From an uncultured Prevotellaceae bacterium (lineage in GTDB: Bacteria > Bacteroidota > Bacteroidia > Bacteroidales > Bacteroidaceae), in NCBI GenBank assembly GCA_900318685.1, contig ONLL01000016.1:1-64000 (forward strand): a stretch of DNA of 64,000 nucleotides, in the 5' to 3' direction. The position numbers and the translations under genes were made by a program. The notes below the pieces were generated by a model that was not told the origin of the DNA, made no database searches, and saw only the letters and a program-made list of their open reading frames with translations. Position 1 is the stretch's first letter. Every line of letters starts with the position of its first letter. Of this stretch, positions 45,216-58,348 are shown in pieces.

Positions 45216-45223
45216 TAACTTTG
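45216..45223 (+). promoter_or_regulatory. -7 promoter element for sppA
   Basis: TAACTTTG followed by CCAC, 34 bases before the sppA ATG. No TTTG at the standard upstream distance. Together with what precedes it, 44539-45257 is essentially gene-free. Confidence 0.55.
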
Positions 45224-45257
45224 CCACTGATTTTTACAACATTAATGTTTTTAAACG

Positions 45258-47057
45258 ATGAAAGATTTCTTTAAATACGTGATGGCTACCGTGGTCGGAG
45301 TTATCATTGTGGGAATTATCGGCTTTGTCCTGCTCTCACTGACAGTGATGGGCATGCTGGCAAGTGACGACTCGAAAGTGAAGGCCAAGGACAACTCCGT
45401 CTTTGTACTGAAGATGAATGGCACCGTCAGCGAGCGGACTGAGGGCGGAAGCCCCATTGACCAGATCATCGGAATGGCCAATGGCGAAGCGATGGGTCTC
45501 GACGACATCCTGAAGGCCATCCGTCTGGCACGCGACGAGAAGAACATCAAAGGTATCTATATCGAAGGCGGCACCACTATCTTCGATGCTCCTGCCACTG
45601 CGCAGCAGGTGCGCGATGCACTGCTCGACTTCAAGAAAAGCGGAAAATGGGTCTATGCCTATGCCGACCAGATGATGCAGGCCAGCTACTACGTCCTTTC
45701 TGCTGCCGACTCGCTCTTCCTCAACAAGACTGGAATGATCGACTTCAAAGGACTGGGCGGCAAGCACGAATACCTCGCAGGACTCTACGAGAAGCTCGGC
45801 ATCAAGTATCAGGTGGCTCGCGTAGGTAAGTATAAGAGTTATGTGGAGAGCGTCACACGTAAGGACATGAGTGCAGAAGACCGTGAGCAGCATGAGGCTT
45901 ACCTCAAGGGTATCTGGCAGTTATGGACCAGTCAGATGGGCGAGAGCCGTCATGTCAGCGCTGCCCAGCTCGACTCTCTGGCCAACGACAGCATCATGAT
46001 GTTCGCTACGACCGACGACTATCTCCAGGCTCATCTCGTCGACCGTGTCTTCTATCCCGAGGACATGAAGAAGGTGGTGTGCCATAAGCTTGGACTCGAC
46101 GACGACGAAGATATCAACAAGCTGAACTTGAACGACATGCTCCGGCTGAAGCCGTCAGAGAAAGTGAGGGAGAAAGGTGGCCAGGTGGCCGTCTATTATG
46201 CCTATGGCGAGATTGTCGACGAGATGGCCAGCGGATTCCTCAGCGGACACACCATCGTAGGTCAGCAGACAGCCAGAGACATCCAGAAGCTGGCTGCCGA
46301 CAAAGACGTGAAGGCTGTCGTGCTGCGCGTCAACTCAGGCGGTGGCAGTGCTATTGCCAGCGAGCAGATATGGCATGCCATCCAGCAGCTGAAGGCTCAG
46401 AAGCCCGTAGTCGTCTCCATGGGCGGCATGGCTGCATCGGGAGGTTATATGATCAGCTGCGGCGCCAACTATATCTTTGCCGAGCCTACCACCATCACCG
46501 GTTCTATTGGTATCTTCGGACTTGTTCCCAACTTCAGCGGACTGGTCACCGATAAACTTGGGGTCACCTGGGATGGCGTGGCCACCAACAAGTATTCCGA
46601 CTTCGAGAACAACCTGATCTTCGGCAGTGAGAACAGCGACGAGATGCGCTTTCTGCAGGGATATACCGACAGAGGCTACGAGAATTTCCTGAGCATCGTA
46701 GGTCAGGGACGCGGCATGACGAAGGACGAGGTCAACGAGATAGCACAGGGACGTGTCTGGCTGGCTACCGATGCCTTGGGCATCAAGCTGGTCGACGAGC
46801 TGGGCTCACTCGATGATGCAGTGAAGAAAGCAGCAGAATTGGCCAAGATGGATGAATACCACGCCACCGCCTATCCTGAAAAGGCAGGATGGCTCGACAG
46901 CTTCCTCTCCAGCCAGGAGGAGTCATCCGACTCCTACCTCGACAGTCAGCTGCATAAGCTGCTGGGCGACCTCTACGAGCCCGTCATGCAGCTCCGTCTC
47001 GACCAGCTTCGCAACCGTCTGCAGGCACGCCTGCCCTATGATGTAAGCATTCAATAA
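45258..47057 (+). CDS. sppA: Signal peptide peptidase SppA (protease IV)
   Basis: This 599-residue inner-membrane serine protease degrades cleaved signal peptides. One N-terminal membrane helix (FFKYVMATVVGVIIVGIIGF) is followed by two ClpP-like halves. The lysine general base lies in VGKYKSYVES (Lys193), and the serine in GGMAASGGYM (Ser394), matching the split dyad of the long 67-kDa type. NSGGGSA and GSIGIFG are typical. lpxK starts 12 bases after its stop. Confidence 0.95.
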   Translation: MKDFFKYVMATVVGVIIVGIIGFVLLSLTVMGMLASDDSKVKAKDNSVFVLKMNGTVSERTEGGSPIDQIIGMANGEAMGLDDILKAIRLARDEKNIKGIYIEGGTTIFDAPATAQQVRDALLDFKKSGKWVYAYADQMMQASYYVLSAADSLFLNKTGMIDFKGLGGKHEYLAGLYEKLGIKYQVARVGKYKSYVESVTRKDMSAEDREQHEAYLKGIWQLWTSQMGESRHVSAAQLDSLANDSIMMFATTDDYLQAHLVDRVFYPEDMKKVVCHKLGLDDDEDINKLNLNDMLRLKPSEKVREKGGQVAVYYAYGEIVDEMASGFLSGHTIVGQQTARDIQKLAADKDVKAVVLRVNSGGGSAIASEQIWHAIQQLKAQKPVVVSMGGMAASGGYMISCGANYIFAEPTTITGSIGIFGLVPNFSGLVTDKLGVTWDGVATNKYSDFENNLIFGSENSDEMRFLQGYTDRGYENFLSIVGQGRGMTKDEVNEIAQGRVWLATDALGIKLVDELGSLDDAVKKAAELAKMDEYHATAYPEKAGWLDSFLSSQEESSDSYLDSQLHKLLGDLYEPVMQLRLDQLRNRLQARLPYDVSIQ

Positions 47058-47069
47058 ACTAATACTATC

Positions 47070-48248
47070 ATGGAAGGCGATTTCATCAAGATCAAAGAGT
47101 CACTGCTGCCCCTGAGCTGGATCTATGGCTGTGGTGTCCGACTGAGGAACTTCTGCTTCGACGTAGGGATTCTGAAAAGTCACACCTTCCATGTACCCAT
47201 CATTGCCGTCGGCAACATCACCGTCGGAGGAACGGGCAAGACTCCTCATGTGGAATATCTCGTACGCATGCTGCAGAAGAGATTCCACGTGGCTGTTCTC
47301 AGTAGGGGCTACAAGCGGAAGACGAAGGGTTTTGTGTTGGCCGACCGAAACTCCACCACACGTGACATCGGCGACGAGTCCTTCCAGATCAAGACGAAAT
47401 ATCCCGACATCAGCGTCGCTGTCGACAAGAAAAGGGTCAACGGCATCCAGCGTCTCACCGACGACGACCCCAACCTCGACATCATCCTGCTCGACGACGC
47501 CTTCCAGCACCGCTATGTCAAGCCGGGCGTCAACATCCTGCTCGTCGACTACCACCGGCTGATCATCTACGACAAGCTGCTGCCGGCAGGCAGACTGCGT
47601 GAGCCGCTCAACGGCAAGAACCGTGCCGACATCGTCATCATCACGAAGTGTCCCAAGGAGCTGAAGCCCATGGAGTTCCGTGTCATCACGAAGGCCATGA
47701 ACCTCTTCCCCTACCAGCACCTGTACTTCACCACACTCGAGTATGGCACTCCCACTGGTCTTTTCAACAAGAGCCAGACACCTCTCAGCGACCTCTGCGT
47801 AAACAATATCCTCCTGCTCACGGGCATTGCCTCGCCACGACAGCTGAAGGAAGACATGGAGGCCCTCCAGAAGAGCTATGGCCTGTCGACTAATATCAAG
47901 TCACTGGCCTTCTCCGACCATCATGCCTTCCGACGGAAGGACATCCAGCTCATCAACTCCACGTTCGAGGCCATGCCCTCGCCAAAGGTCATCATCACCA
48001 CCGAGAAAGATGCAGCACGGTTGGCCAGCATAGAAGGGCTGAGCGATGAGGTGCGGCAGAATCTCTATGTTCTTCCAGTCAACATCTGTTTTATGCAGAA
48101 GGATCAAGAGGAGAAATTCAACGAGTTCATCGTGGGCTACATCCTGAAGAACTCCAGGAACAGTATTCTGGCGAAGGGCAAGGACGACGGCAAGGCTCAT
48201 GACACCCAGCAGCCGGCAGGCAAATCCAAGACCATCAGTTTCAAATAG
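47070..48248 (+). CDS. lpxK: Tetraacyldisaccharide 4'-kinase
   Basis: This 392-residue membrane-associated kinase phosphorylates the lipid A precursor. The Walker A region is VGNITVGGTGKTPH (47-60). DDAFQHRYVKPG supplies Walker B and catalytic Asp, and LSRGYKRKT and LPAGRLREPL are family signatures. The C-terminal 25 residues (KGKDDGKAHDTQQPAGKSKT) are a polar tail. It is second in the sppA-lpxK-thiL run. Confidence 0.96.
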   Translation: MEGDFIKIKESLLPLSWIYGCGVRLRNFCFDVGILKSHTFHVPIIAVGNITVGGTGKTPHVEYLVRMLQKRFHVAVLSRGYKRKTKGFVLADRNSTTRDIGDESFQIKTKYPDISVAVDKKRVNGIQRLTDDDPNLDIILLDDAFQHRYVKPGVNILLVDYHRLIIYDKLLPAGRLREPLNGKNRADIVIITKCPKELKPMEFRVITKAMNLFPYQHLYFTTLEYGTPTGLFNKSQTPLSDLCVNNILLLTGIASPRQLKEDMEALQKSYGLSTNIKSLAFSDHHAFRRKDIQLINSTFEAMPSPKVIITTEKDAARLASIEGLSDEVRQNLYVLPVNICFMQKDQEEKFNEFIVGYILKNSRNSILAKGKDDGKAHDTQQPAGKSKTISFK

Positions 48249-48287
48249 CGACAACCACCCCAAACAGCAATAAGCATCGACAGACAC

Positions 48288-49409
48288 ATGGAAATAGCAT
48301 CTCTCGGTGAGTTCGGACTCATCGAACATCTCACAAAAGATATCAAACCACAAAACGCCAGCACCTGCTACAGCATCGGCGACGACTGTGCCGTGCTGCA
48401 CTACCCCGACAAGGAGGTGCTCGTCACCACCGACATGCTCATGGAGGGCGTACACTTCGACCTCACCTATATCGACCTCAAGCACCTGGGCTACAAGGCT
48501 GCCATGGTGAATATCAGCGATATCTTCGCCATGAACGGCACTCCCAGGCAGATGACCGTGTCCCTGGCACTCAGCAAGCGCTTCACCGTCGAGGACATGG
48601 AGCTCTTCTACGAAGGACTGCGACTGGCATGCCAGAAATGGAAGGTCGACATCATCGGAGGCGACACCACATCCAGCTACACAGGCCTGGCCATCAGCAT
48701 CACTTGCATCGGCGAGGCACGCAGCGAGGACATCGTCTATCGTAACGGAGCACACGACACCGACCTGATCTGTGTCAGCGGCGACCTGGGAGCAGCCTAC
48801 ATGGGACTGCAACTGCTCGAACGTGAGAAGCGGGTCTACTACAGCCAGGTCGATGAGCTGCAGAAGAAGATCGCTGAAGCCAGGAAAGCCGGCGACAGCG
48901 AAAAACTCTCAAATCTCAACTCTCAATTCTCAAATCTCAATTCTCAATTCTCAACCATCGCCACTCCCGACTTCTCCGGCAAGGAGTATCTGCTGCAACG
49001 GCAGCTGCAGACGGAGGCGCGAGGCGACATCGTCGAGAAGCTGCGACAGGCCGGCATACACCCCACTGCCATGATCGACATCAGCGACGGACTCTCCTCC
49101 GAACTGCTCCACATCTGCAAACAGAGTAAGACCGGATGTCGCATCTACGAGAAGGAACTGCCCATCGACTACCAGACAGCTGTCATGGCCGAGGAGCTGA
49201 ACATGAACGTCACCACCTGCGCCCTTAATGGCGGCGAAGACTACGAACTGCTGTTCACCGTACCTATCGGCGACCTCGAAAAGATCAAGGAGATCGACGA
49301 CATCCACCTCATAGGTCATATCACCGAGGAACGCTTCGGACACCTACTCGTCACACGCGACAGCCACGAATTTGAGCTCAAAGCACAGGGCTGGAACCCG
49401 CTAAAATAA
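48288..49409 (+). CDS. thiL: Thiamine-monophosphate kinase
   Basis: This 373-residue kinase converts thiamine phosphate to thiamine diphosphate. It has IGDDCAVL (Asp32, Asp33), TTDMLMEGVHFDL, a magnesium-binding GGDTTSS and ISDGLSSEL, with NGGEDYELLFTV near the end. A stretch near residues 205-222 (LSNLNSQFSNLNSQFST) is encoded by seven heptanucleotide repeats and makes the protein about 25 residues longer than usual. It lies in a linker between the two halves, so activity is probably kept. Confidence 0.95.
   Translation: MEIASLGEFGLIEHLTKDIKPQNASTCYSIGDDCAVLHYPDKEVLVTTDMLMEGVHFDLTYIDLKHLGYKAAMVNISDIFAMNGTPRQMTVSLALSKRFTVEDMELFYEGLRLACQKWKVDIIGGDTTSSYTGLAISITCIGEARSEDIVYRNGAHDTDLICVSGDLGAAYMGLQLLEREKRVYYSQVDELQKKIAEARKAGDSEKLSNLNSQFSNLNSQFSTIATPDFSGKEYLLQRQLQTEARGDIVEKLRQAGIHPTAMIDISDGLSSELLHICKQSKTGCRIYEKELPIDYQTAVMAEELNMNVTTCALNGGEDYELLFTVPIGDLEKIKEIDDIHLIGHITEERFGHLLVTRDSHEFELKAQGWNPLK
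48904..48952 (+). repeat. Heptanucleotide array inside thiL
   Basis: Seven units of period 7: ACTCTCA, AATCTCA, ACTCTCA, ATTCTCA, AATCTCA, ATTCTCA, ATTCTCA. They read in frame as repeats of SNLNSQF, a seven-residue peptide from three heptamers. Confidence 0.9.
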
Positions 49410-49436
49410 CTTTTTTCCAAAATAATTGCAAAAATA

Positions 49437-49468
49437 TTTGGCGGAACGGAAAAAAAGTCGTACCTTTG
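49437..49468 (+). promoter_or_regulatory. Promoter for tRNA-Phe
   Basis: TTTG (49437-49440) and TACCTTTG (49461-49468) are separated by exactly 20 bases. The tRNA begins 33 bases after the -7 box. Confidence 0.8.
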
Positions 49469-49501
49469 CAACCGCAAACGAAAGGAATGCAGTGACAACA
49501 T

Positions 49502-49574
49502 GGTGCCTTAGCTCAGTTGGTAGAGCATCGGACTGAAAATCCGTGTGTCCCCGGTTCGATTCCTGGAGGTACCA
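49502..49574 (+). tRNA. tRNA-Phe (anticodon GAA)
   Basis: This is a 73-nt tRNA. The acceptor GGTGCCT pairs with AGGTACC, the D arm has GCTCAGTTGGTAGAGC, the anticodon stem CGGAC encloses TGAAAAT with GAA, and the T loop is TTCGATT. No CCA is encoded. Confidence 0.95.
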
Positions 49575-49592
49575 CTCCTCCTTTCATTATGG

Positions 49593-49629
49593 ACCCCGTG
49601 AATGGCTCCGGTCAGTAGCGGGGTTTTTC
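49593..49629 (+). terminator. Terminator after tRNA-Phe
   Basis: ACCCCG (49593-49598) pairs with CGGGGT (49619-49624), followed by TTTTCT. It separates the tRNA from porQ, whose ATG is at 49645. Confidence 0.75.
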
Positions 49630-49644
49630 TATGTATATGTAGAT

Positions 49645-50589
49645 ATGAAGAAAGTTGTTTATACAGCCCTGCTCTCTTTCGTTGCGCTTTCCGTCAAGGC
49701 GCAAGATAGCAGGACTGCGTTCAACTTCCTACGACTGCCTGTCAGTGCTCACGTCGTAGCACTCGGAGGCGACAACATCTCCATCCACGATGATGATGCC
49801 ACACTTCTCTTCCATAACCCGGCACTCATCAACAATATCTCCGACCGTAGCCTCTCGCTCAACATGATGACCTATATGCAAGGCAGCGTCACTGCCAGCG
49901 CATCCTATCAGAGATATGTCGGAGAACGTGCCACATGGGCGGTACAGGGACGCTTCGTCAACTACGGCGAGATGAAGGAGACCACCTATGACAACCAGCA
50001 GACAGGCACCTTCGGAGCCAAGGACATTGCCGTTGGAGGGTCCTTCGCCTACGACCTCACACAGCGCATCAGCGGAGGCATCACCGCAAAGATCATCACT
50101 TCCTACATCGGGCATTACAACTCGCTGGCAGCTGCCGTCGACCTGGGTCTGAACTATTTCGACCCCGACCGACAATGGAGCATCTCAGCCGTGGCACGCA
50201 ACCTGGGAGGACAGCTCACAGCCTACGAGGATGATTTCGAGCGTATGCCCCTCGACCTGCAGCTGGGTGTGTCGAAACGCCTGATTGGCTCTCCCCTCCG
50301 GTTCTCCGCTACCCTCGTCCGGCTCAACGACTGGCACGAAGGGATAGGCCATCATATCGTGGTAGGTGCCGACCTGATGCTAGGCGATCAGTTCTACCTC
50401 GCTGCGGGCTACAATGCCATGCGGGCATCAGAGATGAAGATTGCCGATGCTGATGGCAAGAGTGCTCATGGAGCAGCCCTCTCCCTGGGAGGCGGCATCA
50501 GCCTCCAGCGTCTCAAACTCCACATCGCTTATGCCAAGCTCCACGTCAGCTCCCCATCCTTCGTAGTCAACTTCAGTTATAATCTATAA
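49645..50589 (+). CDS. porQ: Type IX secretion system protein PorQ
   Basis: This is a 314-residue outer-membrane beta-barrel protein of the PorV-like family. ATG 49645 gives the signal peptide [20 protein letters not shown]. The start of the mature protein, [20 protein letters not shown] followed by [12 protein letters not shown], is the PorQ signature, and the protein ends in an aromatic-flanked strand (FVVNFSYNL), as barrel proteins do. PorQ works with PorU, PorV and PorZ in the attachment complex that processes type IX cargo. Its pairing with cmk downstream agrees with other Bacteroidales, as I recall it. The stop codon lies in a heptanucleotide array. Confidence 0.92.
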   Translation: MKKVVYTALLSFVALSVKAQDSRTAFNFLRLPVSAHVVALGGDNISIHDDDATLLFHNPALINNISDRSLSLNMMTYMQGSVTASASYQRYVGERATWAVQGRFVNYGEMKETTYDNQQTGTFGAKDIAVGGSFAYDLTQRISGGITAKIITSYIGHYNSLAAAVDLGLNYFDPDRQWSISAVARNLGGQLTAYEDDFERMPLDLQLGVSKRLIGSPLRFSATLVRLNDWHEGIGHHIVVGADLMLGDQFYLAAGYNAMRASEMKIADADGKSAHGAALSLGGGISLQRLKLHIAYAKLHVSSPSFVVNFSYNL

Positions 50590-50657
50590 ATCTCAAATCT
50601 CAACCCCCAAATCTCAAACCTCAAATCTCAAACCTCAAATCTCAAATCTCAAATCAA
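50588..50657. repeat. Ten-unit heptanucleotide array at the porQ-cmk junction
   Basis: Ten consecutive units of exactly 7 bases, mostly AAATCTC with AAACCTC and one AACCCCC, run from the porQ stop to 3 bases before the cmk ATG. They occupy the whole intergenic space including the place of the ribosome site, which is therefore not a purine-rich sequence. It is the longest array of this family in the window. Confidence 0.95.
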
Positions 50658-50660
50658 TAT

Positions 50661-51353
50661 ATGAAAAAGATCACCATTGCCATTGACGGCCACTCTTCTT
50701 GCGGAAAGAGCACAATGGCCAAAGACCTCGCCCAGCGCGTGGGATATATCTATGTCGATACCGGAGCCATGTATCGCAGCGTCACTCTTTACGCCTTGCG
50801 TCACAACATGTTCAGTGCCGACGGTTCCATCAATACTGAGATGCTGAAGGAGCAACTGCCACAGATTGTCATCACCTTCCAACTGAATGCCGAGACTGGT
50901 CGTCCCGACACCTATCTCAATGGTGTGTGTGTCGAGCAGCTCATCCGTTCGCTGGAGGTGTCCAGTCATGTCAGCCCCATCGCAGCCCTGCCTTTCGTGC
51001 GAGAGGCGATGGTAGCCCAACAGCAGCAGATGGGACAAGGAGGCGGTGTCGTGATGGACGGGCGCGACATAGGCACGGTCGTCTTCCCCGATGCCGAGCT
51101 GAAGGTCTTCGTCACAGCATCGGCCGAGGTGCGTGCTCAGCGACGTTACGACGAACTGCAGCAGAAGGGAATGCCTGCCGACTACGCTGATATTCTCAAG
51201 AACGTACAGGAGCGCGACTATATCGACTCTCATCGCGAGGTAGGTCCACTGCGTCAGGCACCTGATGCCCTGCTCCTCGACAATAGTCACATGACCATCG
51301 CCGAACAGAACGAGTGGCTCATGCAACGGTTCCTGGAACGCACTAAAGAGTAG
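50661..51353 (+). CDS. cmk: Cytidylate kinase
   Basis: This 230-residue kinase phosphorylates CMP and dCMP. The P-loop is [11 protein letters not shown] (9-18). [16 protein letters not shown] binds the nucleotide, [21 protein letters not shown] is the CMP-kinase block, and the lid is [10 protein letters not shown]. Length is normal. Translation must start without a classical ribosome site because the leader is an AAATCTC array. greA follows after 9 bases. Confidence 0.97.
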   Translation: MKKITIAIDGHSSCGKSTMAKDLAQRVGYIYVDTGAMYRSVTLYALRHNMFSADGSINTEMLKEQLPQIVITFQLNAETGRPDTYLNGVCVEQLIRSLEVSSHVSPIAALPFVREAMVAQQQQMGQGGGVVMDGRDIGTVVFPDAELKVFVTASAEVRAQRRYDELQQKGMPADYADILKNVQERDYIDSHREVGPLRQAPDALLLDNSHMTIAEQNEWLMQRFLERTKE

Positions 51354-51362
51354 GCTAAGGCT

Positions 51363-51827
51363 ATGGAATACATGTCACAAGAGGGCTACGACAAACTGGT
51401 GGAGGAACTTCACCAGCTGGAAAGCGTAGAACTGCCAAAGGTCAGGGAGGCCATTGCTGAAGCCCGCGACAAGGGCGATCTGAGTGAGAACTTCGAGTAT
51501 CATGCTGCCAAGCGCGAACAGGCCCGACTGCTGGGAAGGATACGTTTCAAGCAGAAGGTGCTGGAGTTTGCTAGGGTCATCGACACCTCACGTCTAGGCT
51601 CTGACACCGTAGGACTGCTCTCCAAGGTTGAGATGACCAACATAAACTCGAATGCCCGCATGACCTACACCATCGCCAGTCCTCACGAGGCAAACCTGCG
51701 TGAGGGGAAGATTTCCATCCAGTCACCTATCGGTCAGGCTCTCCTCGGCAAGAAGGCCGGCGACATCGTCGAGGTCCGTGTCCCAGCAGGCATCCTGAAG
51801 CTCCGCATAGAAAGCATCACGCTGTAG
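51363..51827 (+). CDS. greA: Transcription elongation factor GreA
   Basis: This 154-residue factor rescues backtracked RNA polymerase. The N-terminal coiled coil carries the acidic tip (EARDKGDLSENFEYHAAKRE), and the C-terminal FKBP-like domain includes ISIQSPIGQALLGKKAGDIV. A terminator follows 19 bases after the stop. Confidence 0.97.
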   Translation: MEYMSQEGYDKLVEELHQLESVELPKVREAIAEARDKGDLSENFEYHAAKREQARLLGRIRFKQKVLEFARVIDTSRLGSDTVGLLSKVEMTNINSNARMTYTIASPHEANLREGKISIQSPIGQALLGKKAGDIVEVRVPAGILKLRIESITL

Positions 51828-51846
51828 TACGTCTACGCAATAACTA

Positions 51847-51886
51847 CCCGCCCTTGCCTCTCCCCAGACAGGGGCGGGGTTTGTAT
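51847..51886. terminator. Terminator between greA and GH2
   Basis: CCCGCCC (51847-51853) pairs with GGGCGGG (51872-51878), followed by a T-rich stretch. It ends the cmk-greA transcript and sits just beyond the stop of the convergent GH2 gene. Confidence 0.7.
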
Positions 51887-51896
51887 TTTCCTGCTA

Positions 51897-57450
<5,554 letters not shown>

Positions 57451-57477
57451 ACCTTTTTATTCCTTTACAGTGATTGA

Positions 57478-58341
57478 TTATTCTGAACTATCAGGGTCGT
57501 CTTCACCCTTCGCTGCCTCCGCGATGCCCTTGAGGTATTGTATCACCTCACTGAGCGTGTCGGAGTGGTCGGGACCGGCAGCATAGCCACCGGAGAAGAT
57601 GTTTTCTTCTTCAAAGCCGAGGTACATCGACCAGCTGCTGGCGTCCATGATCTCGACGTCCGACATATAGTTTCTTCCCACCTCATACAGCTTTCCTGCT
57701 TCAATGATGTCCCTGACACGCTGCAGCACCGAGTCATCCACCTCCACGGTCTGGGGTTTCTTGTCCATCTCCTCCGGCGTCCTCATACGCTGCACCCTCA
57801 TGGAGAGCTTCCCGCCAGTGCCGTTGTCATTTCTGTCTAAGGTCACCTCCTCATGATAGCCCGCAAAGCCATTACCGTTCGAGAAGCTGAAATGATTCAG
57901 CCGTCCCGAAGGCATCGTAGGCTCAGGACGTGTCTTGATCTCGTGCTTGATGGCCGACTGTATCCGCCCGATACGCTTCTCTGCAGCCGCAGCAGCGTCG
58001 AAGGCTTTCATCGCCATGGCAACGTCAGTGAAATGCTTCTCCAGAAGGGCGGTAGCTTTCTTGCCTTTCTTCCTGCCCACAATGTCCTTACGGGCATCCA
58101 GCAGGGCCTTGGCACGCTCATGGTCTCTCTCCATCCACTCCAGCGTGTTTTCCATCGACGGAATGCTGTAGTCACTCAGGTTCGAGAGGTAGCCCTCCAT
58201 CCGTTCATCGCTCTGTAGCCACTGCACATAGGGCATCCAGAAGCCCGACCTGTTCAGTTCCTTCACCACCTCATCGGTCTGTGCCATCACCGGACCCGAG
58301 CCCATCAGCAGTGCTGCCAGTGTTGTCAGTAAGTTTTTCAT
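57478..58341 (-). CDS. Unknown exported protein
   Basis: This is a 287-residue protein starting at ATG 58341 (MKNLLTTLAALLMGSGPVMA, signal peptide). The first half is helical and charged (WMERDHERAKALLDARKDIV, AMKAFDAAAAAEKRIGRI) and the second half has beta character, with MRVQRMRTPEEMDKKPQTVE and a Ser/Glu-rich end. No domain recognised. It lies 7 bases after the giant dockerin-tailed gene and 27 bases before GH127, so it is probably co-transcribed with both. A periplasmic role linked to the giant protein is possible but not supported by any motif. Confidence 0.7.
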   Translation of the reverse strand: MKNLLTTLAALLMGSGPVMAQTDEVVKELNRSGFWMPYVQWLQSDERMEGYLSNLSDYSIPSMENTLEWMERDHERAKALLDARKDIVGRKKGKKATALLEKHFTDVAMAMKAFDAAAAAEKRIGRIQSAIKHEIKTRPEPTMPSGRLNHFSFSNGNGFAGYHEEVTLDRNDNGTGGKLSMRVQRMRTPEEMDKKPQTVEVDDSVLQRVRDIIEAGKLYEVGRNYMSDVEIMDASSWSMYLGFEEENIFSGGYAAGPDHSDTLSEVIQYLKGIAEAAKGEDDPDSSE

Positions 58342-58348
58342 TGTCTTC

